A stretch of DNA of 46,563 nucleotides from Microcaldota archaeon (GTDB lineage: Archaea; Micrarchaeota; Micrarchaeia; Micrarchaeales; CABMGC01): the NCBI GenBank assembly GCA_021817505.1, contig JAKAUU010000030.1:1-46563 (forward strand). The letters are read 5' to 3'. Of this stretch, positions 1 to 8,387 are shown one piece after another (position 1 is the stretch's first letter; the number at the start of each line of letters is the position of its first letter). The translations under genes and the position numbers were made by a program. The notes beneath the pieces were generated by a model. That model did not search any database, was not told the DNA's origin, and worked only from the letters and a program-made list of their open reading frames with translations.

Positions 1-9
1 TACAGATCG

Positions 10-936
10 ATGGCATATGCCAACGAGATGAAATCAGAGGCTGCTAACGATTCCAGGAGGAACATCATGCCTGTCGGGATAGCTTCGGAAAGCGGCAGGC
101 CGACAAACAACATTATTGGCACAGTTTATCTGGACAGCGCAGATGGGACCACCGTGTTCCCGATTGAGAAAGGGCAACCGGAGGTGTTTTCAGAAAGGCA
201 TAGCTTCGCCATGCATCTTAGCGGCTATGTAAAAGTTACCGCGAAAGGAGGCAATGAACTGCTTCATGTCCAGAATATCCTAATGGCATCGAACCCCCAG
301 AATGGTTATATTTATTATAAAAACAGCTCCAGAGTATACCAAGAACCTAAACTCTCCGACCTTTCAGCTTTGGAGAGAGGGGTAGAGGATACATTTGCCT
401 CTGTGCGCATAGTTAACAAAATGGATGATGTCAGGGGCAAAGGGGCAGCCGGGATAACAAAACAGGAATACGGGTGGAAAGACCTGTATGAATACAAGGG
501 CTACACCATAGGCACTCTCTTCCCGATGGATATGGGGATTGGCATAAAGCTGAGCGAACATGGGAACTACCTTACGATGGACTTTTACAATTTTAAGATT
601 AAGGACGGAGTAATGAATACCGACCACTCCACGATCTTCGACAGCGTCAAGATGAAATTTAAAGGACTGGAGAAGGCGAGCTTTGATTTTGGAAAAAGCT
701 TGCCGGCAAGCCTTATGATAACCGGAAGAGATGAGAATTCATATTTAATGGCAAAGAACCTGGAGGGCATCTTCAGCCTTTACGAGATGAAAGGGAACAG
801 CGTTGAGCCCCTCCTTATGGACAAGAAGGCAGACTGGAGAGTTCCTGGCGGAGCATATAACGTAAAGGCAGTAAGCGCGGGAGGCAATTCGGTCAGGGTA
901 GAGGATGTAAATCTGCTTTGCCATAAACGAGACTGA
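10..936 (+). CDS. Hypothetical protein, possibly truncated at its N-terminus by the window edge
   Basis: I do not recognise this 308-residue protein. No signal peptide, membrane segment or cysteine motif is visible. The sequence is mixed polar/hydrophobic with many short beta-like stretches, suggesting a soluble beta-rich fold. The first ATG is at base 10, but the frame is open to base 1, so the real start may lie outside the window. It is followed on the same strand by two beta-solenoid genes and deoxyhypusine synthase. Whether they are co-transcribed is unclear, because about 126 bases separate it from the next likely start. Confidence 0.6.
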   Translation: MAYANEMKSEAANDSRRNIMPVGIASESGRPTNNIIGTVYLDSADGTTVFPIEKGQPEVFSERHSFAMHLSGYVKVTAKGGNELLHVQNILMASNPQNGYIYYKNSSRVYQEPKLSDLSALERGVEDTFASVRIVNKMDDVRGKGAAGITKQEYGWKDLYEYKGYTIGTLFPMDMGIGIKLSEHGNYLTMDFYNFKIKDGVMNTDHSTIFDSVKMKFKGLEKASFDFGKSLPASLMITGRDENSYLMAKNLEGIFSLYEMKGNSVEPLLMDKKADWRVPGGAYNVKAVSAGGNSVRVEDVNLLCHKRD

Positions 937-1062
937 ACATATCCAATCAGCAATGCAGCCAGATATGCTAAAGATATTAAAGAAAGGTGTAGCTGGCCTG
1001 TACTACCGAACCCTTTTAATATCACTACAGGGATATTGCTAGCAGATAGGTTTGGTGTAAGC

Positions 1063-1542
1063 ATGCCGGTTAAACAGAGGGAGTATGGGGAAAGGCATTC
1101 GGGCCACGGTTCAGGTCCTAAGAGGGAGCATTCTGTGACTGTAGACAGCGTTGCCGCTCTTCCTGAGATAAATGCAATGATGAATATGGTGACGGTAGTC
1201 GGCAGGGAAGGAAGCGAGAGGCATTTTATCAGGCACAAAAATCAGAATCTGGTCGCAGGGGGCTTTGTAGAGAGCACAGCCACGGTGGATCCTAAGGTGT
1301 TTATAGATAAGAGCTCTACGGTTGAGGAAGAGGCAATAGTGACAGGAGATGCAAAATTGATAAATCATTCAAGAGTATATGGCAAAGCTACCGTAAAAGG
1401 CAGATCCACGATAAACAATTCAGAGGTCTTCGACGAGGTAGTCATAAGTGGAACTTCGCTTGTTAAAAATTCTTCAATATCTGGAAATTACACTTATAAC
1501 AACACAAAAATAGAAAACAAGGTTAAGAGCGACAGGGCATGA
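1063..1542 (+). CDS. Beta-solenoid (YdcK-like hexapeptide-type repeat) protein, shorter paralog
   Basis: About 159 residues. The C-terminal two thirds consist of short imperfect repeats of the type A-x-V-x-G-x-A-x-I/V, typical of a left-handed beta-helix (for example VEEEAIVTGDAKLINHSRVY, then GKATVKG). An N-terminal cap ends in GGFVESTATVDPKVFID, matching GGFVEKTAHADSSVYID in the next gene, so the two are tandem paralogs. The layout (short cap, GGFVE motif, then solenoid) resembles the bacterial YdcK family. An in-frame TTG at 1036 would add nine residues; I prefer the ATG at 1063. There is no secretion signal, so a cytoplasmic structural or scaffold role is likely. Function is unknown. Confidence 0.72.
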   Translation: MPVKQREYGERHSGHGSGPKREHSVTVDSVAALPEINAMMNMVTVVGREGSERHFIRHKNQNLVAGGFVESTATVDPKVFIDKSSTVEEEAIVTGDAKLINHSRVYGKATVKGRSTINNSEVFDEVVISGTSLVKNSSISGNYTYNNTKIENKVKSDRA

Positions 1543-1584
1543 AGTTCCAGATTAAATGCTACTGTCACAAACTTTGATATCCAT

Positions 1585-1606
1585 AATTATTAATATATAT
1601 TAATAT
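1585..1606 (+). promoter_or_regulatory. Probable archaeal TATA element for the second beta-solenoid gene
   Basis: A 22-base run made only of A and T, with overlapping TTAATATAT-type matches to an archaeal TATA box, ends about 34 bases before the ATG at 1640. A GGAGG ribosome-binding site lies between it and the ATG. Prediction from sequence only. Confidence 0.45.
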
Positions 1607-1639
1607 CCAGGTCTAAGGGCCGTATTGCTGGAGGAGTGC

Positions 1640-2281
1640 ATGGCTGTAGTGAAAATCGAATCATATAACGGTGAAAACAGCAATGAGCCAATCATTGCCA
1701 TTCCTAGAAGTAGTTCTGTTAGGTTAAATAGCACTTCTGAACTCTCAAGGCTAGATACGAACATCATGTTTGCAACCATACTTGATAACGGGAACAAACG
1801 CCAGTTTGAGAGACATATAAACCAGTCTGCAGGCACCATAGGCGGTTTTGTTGAAAAGACAGCACATGCAGACAGCTCAGTCTATATCGATAGATGGTCA
1901 ACTGTGGAAGACATGGCAATCATATCTGGCAACGCAAAGATAGTCTGTTCAAGGATACATGGAGCCGCAGAGATAGAAGGCAGTGTTCAGGTATACCGCT
2001 CGGACATATACGGCGGGGCAAAGGTATTCTGCAGTCACGAGATTCCAGGCAGCAGCATCACGGTCTCACATTCAAGCATATATGATGAAGCTACGATAAT
2101 AGGACATGCACTTATAGACAAATCATATATATTCGGTTCTGTAGCGATAAAAGGAGAGTCCCTGATAAAATCATCCACAGTATCAGGAGACGGCTCATAC
2201 AAGGATCTGAACATAAGAGAAACGCTTAAATCTGAAAAAGCCCCAAACTATTTTGAATATATGTCTAAAAAAAGGAATTAG
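1640..2281 (+). CDS. Beta-solenoid (YdcK-like hexapeptide-type repeat) protein, longer paralog
   Basis: About 213 residues. It is a longer paralog of the preceding protein: the same N-terminal cap, the GGFVEKTAHADSSVYID motif, and then more solenoid coils with regular small residue-x-hydrophobic-x-Gly periodicity (SGNAKIVCSRIHGAAEIEGS and onwards). The start is the ATG at 1640 because GGAGG sits six bases upstream; an in-frame TTG at 1625 lies before that site and is unlikely. No catalytic His of acyltransferase LbetaH enzymes is evident, so a structural role is more likely than an enzymatic one. It ends 25 bases before deoxyhypusine synthase. Confidence 0.75.
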   Translation: MAVVKIESYNGENSNEPIIAIPRSSSVRLNSTSELSRLDTNIMFATILDNGNKRQFERHINQSAGTIGGFVEKTAHADSSVYIDRWSTVEDMAIISGNAKIVCSRIHGAAEIEGSVQVYRSDIYGGAKVFCSHEIPGSSITVSHSSIYDEATIIGHALIDKSYIFGSVAIKGESLIKSSTVSGDGSYKDLNIRETLKSEKAPNYFEYMSKKRN

Positions 2282-2306
2282 CAATGGTATTGAATCATGG
2301 TGAATA

Positions 2307-3266
2307 ATGATGCAAGGAAAAAACGAATCTAGAAAAGCGCTCCTTTCTGAGAAGGTAACTGATTTCAACATAAATACGAATTCGAAGGAATTTGTGGACA
2401 AGCTCTGGGGAATGGGCGGATTCTCTGCAAAGAAGGTCAGCGAAGGTGCACACATCCTTAGGGATATGATATCTGATGAAAGCTCTACCAACATACTTTC
2501 CTTCCCTGCCGACATAATGGCTACGGGACTGCGCGGAATAATCGTAGAGGCTGCAAGGAGGAAGTGGTTCGACCTTATGATAAGCACATGCGGTACGCTT
2601 GACCATGACATAGCAAGATCTTTCGGCAACTACTATCATGGGGCATTCGAGATGGATGACACCATGCTCCACAAACTCGATATACACAGGCTCGGAAACG
2701 TCCTTGTGCCTGTAGAGGACTATGGCATGCTTATAGAGGAGAAGATGGCCAAGTTCCTGAATGGACTGAATGCTGAAGGGATAACGGACATAACGACGCA
2801 TGAATTCAACTGGAGGCTGGGCAAGTTTGTCAATAAGGAGAGCTCGCTTCTCTACTGGACATACAAAAACAACATACCTTTAGTGATACCAGGCATAACC
2901 GACGGTTCTGTAGGTTATCAGCTATGGCAGTTCTATCAGGAGCACAAGAAGTTCAGGATAAACCTCCTTGGGGACGAACAGCTGATGAGCGACACCATCT
3001 GGGATTCCAAGAAGGCAGGCGCGCTCTGCATAGGCGGAGGGATATCAAAGCATCATGCAATATGGTGGGCGCAGTTCCGTGGAGGATTCGATTATACAGT
3101 ATATATAACGACTGCCCAGGAATACGATGGAAGCTTATCCGGTGCAAGAACCCGTGAGGCAATCTCATGGGGCAAGATAAAGGAGAAAGCGAAGCATGTA
3201 AATATAGACGGAGATGCAACGCTCATACTTCCGATAATAGCGTCTTCCTTGTCAGATATCAGATGA
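2307..3266 (+). CDS. dys: Deoxyhypusine synthase
   Basis: 319 residues, normal family length. The enzyme transfers the aminobutyl group of spermidine to one lysine of translation factor aIF5A, the first step to hypusine (or deoxyhypusine) in the cytoplasm. Family motifs are clear: an NAD-site segment around STCGTLDHDIARSFGNYYHG, and the C-terminal block GGGISKHHAIWWAQFRGG followed by AQEYDGSLSGARTREAISWG. The catalytic lysine of the family aligns with Lys248 in SKHH. The start ATG ATG at 2307/2310 is preceded by GGTG. The last 15 bases overlap the convergent downstream gene. The two upstream beta-solenoid genes have no obvious link to hypusination. Confidence 0.95.
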   Translation: MMQGKNESRKALLSEKVTDFNINTNSKEFVDKLWGMGGFSAKKVSEGAHILRDMISDESSTNILSFPADIMATGLRGIIVEAARRKWFDLMISTCGTLDHDIARSFGNYYHGAFEMDDTMLHKLDIHRLGNVLVPVEDYGMLIEEKMAKFLNGLNAEGITDITTHEFNWRLGKFVNKESSLLYWTYKNNIPLVIPGITDGSVGYQLWQFYQEHKKFRINLLGDEQLMSDTIWDSKKAGALCIGGGISKHHAIWWAQFRGGFDYTVYITTAQEYDGSLSGARTREAISWGKIKEKAKHVNIDGDATLILPIIASSLSDIR

Positions 3267-3770
3267 GCCTCTTAATTCCCATGACCTTCTGAAGCTTTCT
3301 TTAAAGCTCTTTGAATGCAAAGCAATCTTCGGGGCACCTTTTAGCGAATCGTCCTCCAAGTATGCGGTATTGGCGCGTACAACGACATTCTGTGCGTCAA
3401 TTATCAGTCTGCCGTCTTCTGTTCCGGCATCGCATCTGATAGCTACAAATCCATCCCCTGGCCTGAGGACGGCTCTTTCAGGATACGGGAGATCAAGATA
3501 GACCTGCGCGCTAACTTTTGTCAGCGATCCGTCATTATGTATCCTGTGATGATCGGCTCCTTCAAGGCCCCTCTCAGCAACCCATATCCAGCCATTTGAC
3601 AGCTCCTTACGGAATTCCTCATCGTGCTTGTACCTAAATGCTATATCCTTAACTACGGCGGGCCTGTATCCTTCAGGAACGTTTCTCCTTGCATCAAGTG
3701 CAATCATGTCAGAGTCGGATATGAATACGCGTGACGATTCCGGAAGCGCTTTGCTCTTTAATACATCCAT
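3252..3770 (-). CDS. Family A paralog, hypothetical protein 1
   Basis: 172 residues, unrecognised. It is clearly paralogous to the next gene at 3829-4308: both have about 36 residues before a (V/I)P-x-x-YR motif, then a D/E-I-x-F-x-Y segment, a (G)W-x-W-V-A/T block, a Gly-Leu element, and an H-x-I-x-(N/D)-D-x-S stretch. A similar order appears at 41211-41786 and, more weakly, at 41849-42502. There is no signal peptide or membrane segment, so it is probably cytoplasmic. The ATG at 3770 is preceded by GGTATC. Its 3' end overlaps the end of deoxyhypusine synthase by 15 bases (convergent). Function unknown. Confidence 0.75.
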   Translation of the reverse strand: MDVLKSKALPESSRVFISDSDMIALDARRNVPEGYRPAVVKDIAFRYKHDEEFRKELSNGWIWVAERGLEGADHHRIHNDGSLTKVSAQVYLDLPYPERAVLRPGDGFVAIRCDAGTEDGRLIIDAQNVVVRANTAYLEDDSLKGAPKIALHSKSFKESFRRSWELRGSSDI

Positions 3771-3828
3771 GATACCAGAGTGGTTAAGATTTCCTGCTTT
3801 ATAAGGTTAATCTGCAACCTATGCAGAA

Positions 3829-4308
3829 TTATCTTCTAAGAGCAGTTGCAAGATGCTTGCTGACAGTATCCTCAGATTCTTTCACAAAAGCAGCTCTGGC
3901 TTTGTACGATGTGCCAGCAAGAAATCCATCAAGGACAAGTGCCTGGTACCCATATCCGGCGTCGTGCACCGCAGCTGCTACGATAAATGGCCCCTTTTTA
4001 TGGAAAGACCTGTGCTCTCTCTGCAGACAGCGGTAAGCATCGAAATCCACTTCAGAGAAGGACAGATCGTCATCGATCTGATGGAAGCCCTTGCTTTTAA
4101 GCCCGATGCCTGCAGTCCAGACCCACCTGCTTTCATTCAGATAGGCTGCGAAAGCATCGTCATACATGTACTTGAATGTGATCTCATGAATAGTTGCAAG
4201 CCGGTATTTGTTTGGTATATGCGTATTGGCATCTGCGGCAGCTATTCTGTCATCAGAGACGATAATTTCAGGAGAAAGCTCCTGTTTTCCTTGTTTTAGT
4301 CCTATCAT
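3829..4308 (-). CDS. Family A paralog, hypothetical protein 2
   Basis: About 159 residues, paralogous to the downstream gene 3252-3770. The open frame extends to an ATG at 4353, but starting at the ATG at 4308 gives an N-terminus of exactly the same length (36 residues before the YR motif) as its paralog. It also places a TATA-like TTATTAAA about 30 bases upstream, suggesting a leaderless message. Conserved family positions include the YRLATIHEITFKYMYDD block, WVWTAGIGL and FHQIDDDLSFSEVDFDAY. Function unknown; the conserved aromatic and acidic residues suggest a ligand-binding rather than a structural fold, but this is speculative. Confidence 0.72.
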   Translation of the reverse strand: MIGLKQGKQELSPEIIVSDDRIAAADANTHIPNKYRLATIHEITFKYMYDDAFAAYLNESRWVWTAGIGLKSKGFHQIDDDLSFSEVDFDAYRCLQREHRSFHKKGPFIVAAAVHDAGYGYQALVLDGFLAGTSYKARAAFVKESEDTVSKHLATALRR

Positions 4309-4425
4309 TATATCGGGATATAGTTGCATAATGGCCTTTAATAACCGGTGCAAGCGTTACGCTGGACCAGCAGAATGATAAAGAAAAGATGTTCTGGCAA
4401 ATGCCAGAACCTGTTAAAAATAAAA

Positions 4426-4734
4426 TCAGGCAGAAAGATTGAGCATTATCTGCACAGTGTCTGGAACTGGTATTCGCATGACCTGGCGCAGAGCCTGCTC
4501 ATTTCCTTCTATCTCGACCAGCCTGTTGTGTATTCGCATCTCCCAGTGCTCATATGTATGGGAGCCATCGCTGCAAGGAGTCTTCCTTGTCGATATCTTA
4601 AGCCTCTTTGTAGGGAGAGGAACAGGTCCGTTGAACTTTATCCCCAGACCCTTGGCTATCTCTACTATCTGGCGCGATATCACGCCTGCGTCCTTCTTGC
4701 TTCTGCTTATTATTTTTATCCTTGCTACTGGCAA
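4426..4734 (-). CDS. rps10: 30S ribosomal protein S10
   Basis: 102 residues, full length for archaeal S10. The small-subunit ribosomal protein is recognisable from the N-terminal strand ARIKIISRSKKDAG, the GPVPLPTKRLKIS segment, and the TPCSDGSHTYEHWEMRIHNR block. It begins at TTG (4734), four bases after the EF-1alpha stop codon, with a GTGATT stretch ahead as possible ribosome-binding site. The EF-1alpha then S10 order is common in Archaea and supports one transcription unit. No oddities seen apart from the TTG start. Confidence 0.95.
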   Translation of the reverse strand: MPVARIKIISRSKKDAGVISRQIVEIAKGLGIKFNGPVPLPTKRLKISTRKTPCSDGSHTYEHWEMRIHNRLVEIEGNEQALRQVMRIPVPDTVQIMLNLSA

Positions 4735-4738
4735 CGAA

Positions 4739-6007
4739 TCACTGCTTCTTTACTACGTCGAGTATTACTCCTGCCGCTACAGTCTGGCCCATGTCCCTTA
4801 TTGCAAATCTGCCCAGTTGAGGGAATTCGCTGAACTTCTCAGCGCAGATAGGCTTTGAAGGCTTGACCTTTATTATTGCGACATCTCCATTCTTCAGGAA
4901 CTCCGGGTTCTTCTGCATCGTCTGACCCGTCTTAGGATCCTTCTTCTCGACCAGCTCCACGAATGTGCAAGCTATCTGGGCCGTGTGTATATGGAAGACA
5001 GGCGTGTACCCTGTTGCTATGGCAGTAGGGTGGTTTATCACTACTATCTGGGCAGTGAACTCCTGCACCACTGAAGGTGGATTTGAAACAGGTCCTACCA
5101 CGTCTCCTCTCCTTATATCCTTCTTATCAACGCCCTTTATGTTGAATCCTACGTTATCTCCAGGTTCTGCCTTCTGCAGTGCCTGCTGGTGCATCTCGAT
5201 GCTCTTTACATCGGTCTTTACTCCTGCAGGCATTATTATTATCTGGTCTCCTGGCTTCATTACTCCTGTTTCGACTCTGCCTACCGGCACTGTTCCGAAA
5301 CCCGATATGCTGTATACGTCCTGGATAGGGAGCCTGAGTGCCTTGTCCACAGGCTTGTTAGGGACCTGCAGTGCATCTAGCGCTTCCAGAAGTGTCGGAC
5401 CTGAGTACCATGAAAGCTTGTCTGACTTTGAGCTAACGTTGTCTCCAGCCTGTGCCGAATAAGGAACAAATGGTATCTTGCTTATATCATATCCTACAGT
5501 CCTGAGAAGCTCTGAGACCTTTGCCTTTGCCTCTTCGTACTTTGCCTTGTCGTAACCTGCCGCGTCCATCTTGTTCAGACCTACTATCAGCTGGTTTATT
5601 CCAAGAACCTTTGCAAGGTATGCGTGCTCTCTCGTCTGTGCCTGAACTCCGTCAGGGCATGATACTACAAGCACTGCAGCGTCTGCCTGGCTTGCTCCTG
5701 TAATCATGTTCTTTACGAAGTCCTTGTGTCCAGGTGCGTCTATGACTGTGAAGTAGTACTTCGGAGTCTGGAACTCCCTGTGCATGATGTCTATTGTTAT
5801 TCCTCTCTCACGCTCTTCCTTGAGCTGGTCCATAACGAATGCAAATTCGAAGGTAGGCCTGTTGTACTTGGCTACCTCTTCCTTGAGCTTCTTCATGTCC
5901 TGCTCCGTCACTGCCTTTGTATCAAACAAAAGTCTTCCTACAGATGTTGACTTTCCGTGGTCTATGTGACCTATGAAAATCAAATTCATGTGTGGTTTTT
6001 CTGCCAT
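4739..6007 (-). CDS. tuf: Translation elongation factor 1-alpha
   Basis: About 422 residues. The GTPase delivers aminoacyl-tRNA to the ribosome. The GTP-binding motifs are complete: G1 [10 protein letters not shown]3 DAPGHKDF, G4 NKMD, followed by two beta-barrel domains ([18 protein letters not shown] and the C-terminal barrel ending near [12 protein letters not shown]). It is of archaeal/eukaryotic EF-1A type, with the longer effector region containing ERGITIDI. Several starts are in frame (GTG 6016, ATG 6010, ATG 6007). I chose 6007 because AGGTG at about 6014-6018 is then correctly spaced and the protein begins [10 protein letters not shown]10 follows after four bases. Confidence 0.96.
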   Translation of the reverse strand: MAEKPHMNLIFIGHIDHGKSTSVGRLLFDTKAVTEQDMKKLKEEVAKYNRPTFEFAFVMDQLKEERERGITIDIMHREFQTPKYYFTVIDAPGHKDFVKNMITGASQADAAVLVVSCPDGVQAQTREHAYLAKVLGINQLIVGLNKMDAAGYDKAKYEEAKAKVSELLRTVGYDISKIPFVPYSAQAGDNVSSKSDKLSWYSGPTLLEALDALQVPNKPVDKALRLPIQDVYSISGFGTVPVGRVETGVMKPGDQIIIMPAGVKTDVKSIEMHQQALQKAEPGDNVGFNIKGVDKKDIRRGDVVGPVSNPPSVVQEFTAQIVVINHPTAIATGYTPVFHIHTAQIACTFVELVEKKDPKTGQTMQKNPEFLKNGDVAIIKVKPSKPICAEKFSEFPQLGRFAIRDMGQTVAAGVILDVVKKQ

Positions 6008-6176
6008 CATATTCACCTAAGCGTAATATCTAATTTGCCAATAATTCTTTACATGTTGCCTCGTGGAACGTCTGAAAACAGGATTCCATTAAAAGAGGAA
6101 CTAAAGAAACCAAGTATAGTATGATAACTAAGATATTTAAATCTTTCCAATACTTTCCTCAACAAAAGAGACAGTA

Positions 6177-6635
6177 TCATGCCTTTATCCTCTTTCTCGC
6201 GTTTATGGATGCTATCCTGTAAAAAGCATGCTTTTCCTCATCAATCGCAGGCCTTATAAGATGCATGAACTCCTTGACCGCTATCTCTTCCGTTTCCAGT
6301 GGCTTAACCCTTGAAAACGATACCCACTGATTCCCGGATACCTGCCTGAATGTATCTGCTGCAAGCCTATGCAGATATACTTGCTTTTGAACAGGCCACC
6401 CTTCAATAATTATCCCTTCGGGCACCGTCGCGCTTAAGTCCAGCATGCTGCCACCTCGCGTTCCTTTACATTTAAGGATTGCCATGACTATCGCAAATTC
6501 GCGTTTGTCTATTGCATAAATACCATCATGGTTGTTTTCAGGCGAACCTGATATGTCGCCTGCCTGCATGGGCAGAAGATATTCACCCACAATCTTTCTG
6601 GGACTCCCATGCCATAAAGTCAGCGTTTCTGTCAT
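6177..6635 (-). CDS. Hypothetical protein with possible ADP-ribosyltransferase-like N-terminal motif
   Basis: About 152 residues. The N-terminus has TLWHGSPRKIVGEYLLP, followed by GIYAIDKREFAIVMAI. An aromatic-HGS element, then G-x-Y-A-(T/I)-D-x-x-x-x-A, recalls the NAD-pocket region of ADP-ribosyltransferase-like proteins (DUF3990/ART fold). A later segment, VYLHRLAADTFRQV then WVSFSRVKPLE, would fit the remaining strands. This is motif resemblance only and no catalytic Glu is assigned. Upstream ATGs at 6641 and 6716 are in frame; 6635 is favoured because a TATA-like ATATTTAAT (about 6657-6665) lies 26 bases before it. The next gene is divergent. Confidence 0.55.
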   Translation of the reverse strand: MTETLTLWHGSPRKIVGEYLLPMQAGDISGSPENNHDGIYAIDKREFAIVMAILKCKGTRGGSMLDLSATVPEGIIIEGWPVQKQVYLHRLAADTFRQVSGNQWVSFSRVKPLETEEIAVKEFMHLIRPAIDEEKHAFYRIASINARKRIKA

Positions 6636-6654
6636 GAACATGATTCGGCATTCC

Positions 6655-6724
6655 AGATATTTAATGATTAGCGTATCACAACTGCCTCTACACATTTCTG
6701 AAGTATAGGGAATCATTAAATATC
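6655..6724. promoter_or_regulatory. Divergent promoter region with two TATA-like boxes
   Basis: Two TATA-like elements face away from each other. AGATATTTAATGA at 6655-6667 would serve the minus-strand gene starting at 6635. ATTAAATATC at 6715-6724 would serve the plus-strand gene starting at 6745. Each is about 26 bases from its ATG, the spacing expected for leaderless archaeal transcripts. Confidence 0.5.
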
Positions 6725-6744
6725 AAAAAACCGCATAATGGATT

Positions 6745-7404
6745 ATGGAGAAGAAATTTAGAAATATCATTACGAGAATAGACAATGGGTCTGTGGCAGA
6801 GTTTTCCATAGGTGAAAATCAGTTTGCAAATGCCATAACTACGATGCCCGAATATACCCGTAATATTATCCACCCTTCATTTGAAAGTATGGCAAATGCC
6901 TATGCAGCTAAAGCAGAAGAGCATGCCAGGGACTTTGCAATGATAGATCGTAAATATGCGCATGAAGTCAGATCGGCAGGAATTGTGCCAAATACTGTTG
7001 GCATACCTGGCGCCATAGAGTCTGCGAACTTTTCACTCAGGAATTATGAGAGTCTGATCTGCAACGCATGCATCAATCCTCTTATTCTTGCCAAGGAGGT
7101 TATGAAGTTCAGGTATGATATGCTTGATGGTGAGGAAGGGCTTGTCAATGCCAACACGGTGATAAAAGAGGTAGAGAAAAGAGTAGTGGCTCATGCAAGC
7201 GGCTTTAACAAGTTTGCAGAAGAAATGATAAAAAAGATGGACAAGGCAAAAACTGCCGAAGAGACAAACAGGCTGTTGTCCACAGTATGTGAGTATGCAG
7301 GGACTGTTAGCGGAGAGATATACGGCATGCCTGACAGGAAGGATGGCATAATTGAATTTATCAATGCAATGAAAGCCAATGAGCTTCCTGAGAAAAGAGA
7401 TTAG
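6745..7404 (+). CDS. Hypothetical mostly helical protein
   Basis: 219 residues, not recognised. The sequence is rich in Ala, Glu, Lys and Met with long stretches that look alpha-helical (for example around MANAYAAKAEEHARDFAM and the MIKKMDKAKTAEETNRLL segment). There is no signal peptide, membrane segment or obvious catalytic motif. The ATG at 6745 sits 26 bases after the centre of a TATA-like box, consistent with leaderless translation. It is divergent from the possible ADP-ribosyltransferase-like gene and ends shortly before the tRNA-Gln gene. A cytoplasmic helical-bundle protein is the most that can be said. Confidence 0.65.
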   Translation: MEKKFRNIITRIDNGSVAEFSIGENQFANAITTMPEYTRNIIHPSFESMANAYAAKAEEHARDFAMIDRKYAHEVRSAGIVPNTVGIPGAIESANFSLRNYESLICNACINPLILAKEVMKFRYDMLDGEEGLVNANTVIKEVEKRVVAHASGFNKFAEEMIKKMDKAKTAEETNRLLSTVCEYAGTVSGEIYGMPDRKDGIIEFINAMKANELPEKRD

Positions 7405-7442
7405 GCATGCCTTTGCTTTGCAAAATAAGAACATAGTGCAGA

Positions 7443-7515
7443 TAGCCCTAGCCAGATTCGAACTGGCGTTACCGGGTTCAGAGCCCGATGTCCTTGACCA
7501 CTAGACTATAGGGCT
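7443..7515 (-). tRNA. tRNA-Gln (anticodon CUG)
   Basis: On the minus strand all four arms form. The acceptor stem AGCCCTA/TAGGGCT gives seven perfect pairs. The D arm is followed by a TCGGG/CCCGG anticodon stem with loop CTCTGAA, giving anticodon CTG. The T stem is GCCAG/CTGGC with loop TTCGAAT. The discriminator base is A. No intron and no encoded CCA are present. A TATA-like TATATAAAGT lies about 26-36 bases upstream (about 7541-7550). Such a tRNA reads CAG and, in most archaea, is charged by the Glu-tRNA amidotransferase route; those enzymes are not in this window. Confidence 0.96.
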
Positions 7516-7608
7516 GCAAGACAGTGCTATTAAACGATTTGACTTTATATACTTTCTGATTAAAACTTATTTCATATAATTCTTGCCAATCAAACAAAGC
7601 GTGCAGAT

Positions 7609-8352
7609 ATGGGGATGTACATAAGAGAGCATGACCTTCTCAAGAATGAGATAAAAGACATGGTTATTGCTGACCTTGCATTGGCATTTGCATTCTCCGT
7701 AATATTTGCAGGAGGGATAGGCTCGAATATAGGGTCTCTGGTATACTTCTTCCCAATGGCCCTGATAGCGGTTTCATTCTCATTTATCCTTCATGAATAC
7801 ATGCACAAGAGAGTTGCACAGAGGTACGGGGCGATAGCCGCATTCAAGAGATCCGATATCGGCATACTGATAACTCTGGTCACATCCATGTTCGGCTTTC
7901 TCCTTGGGCTGCCAGGCGCAACTGTAATATACACAAGCACATTCACTAAAAAGGAGGAAGGGCTTGTCTCTCTGGCAGGACCGCTGACTAACTTTATAGT
8001 CTTTGCAACCTTCTTTGCGATCGGGCTTGCGGTGTTCGGTGCATCGTTCATACCACATATAGGCGACATATTCAACAGCAACCTGCTATCCTCATCGTAT
8101 CTTGAGAATATAATTAACGTAACACTTTTAGTCAGTCTGATACTTGCATTCTTCAACATGCTCCCAATTTATCCTCTTGACGGGAGCAAAGTCTTCAGAT
8201 GGAACAAGACGGTGTATGCAGTTACGGTGATCATGATATTCATTATTCTGGCATCGATAATCGGGATATCTGCGCTTCTGGCAAGCTTCGCCTTCATGCT
8301 GATAATAGCATTGCTATTCTCATTTGCATACGGGAACATAAGGTTGTTCTAG
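7609..8352 (+). CDS. Site-2-protease-type (M50) membrane metalloprotease
   Basis: 247 residues with about six hydrophobic segments. The zinc-site motif HEYMH is at residues 62-66 inside a membrane segment. The second conserved element, NMLPIYPLDGSKVF, supplies the third metal ligand (Asp191 in LDG). A Gly-rich LAGPLTNF segment between them is also typical of the family. Such proteases cut other membrane proteins within the bilayer, often to release regulators. There is no PDZ or CBS domain, so this is a minimal form. The ATG at 7609 follows a TATA-like TTCATATAAT about 30 bases upstream. It converges on leuS, and no substrate gene is evident nearby. Confidence 0.88.
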   Translation: MGMYIREHDLLKNEIKDMVIADLALAFAFSVIFAGGIGSNIGSLVYFFPMALIAVSFSFILHEYMHKRVAQRYGAIAAFKRSDIGILITLVTSMFGFLLGLPGATVIYTSTFTKKEEGLVSLAGPLTNFIVFATFFAIGLAVFGASFIPHIGDIFNSNLLSSSYLENIINVTLLVSLILAFFNMLPIYPLDGSKVFRWNKTVYAVTVIMIFIILASIIGISALLASFAFMLIIALLFSFAYGNIRLF

Positions 8353-8387
8353 GGCAGTTCCTGGATCCAGAATGCCTATCTGTACTG

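Noticed and set aside
780-1238. A 152-codon minus-strand frame
   Set aside because: It bridges two plus-strand genes, has no motif, and contains unlikely Leu/Ser/Pro-rich composition.
4348-4858. Plus-strand frames across S10 and the end of EF-1alpha
   Set aside because: They are antisense to highly conserved translation genes.
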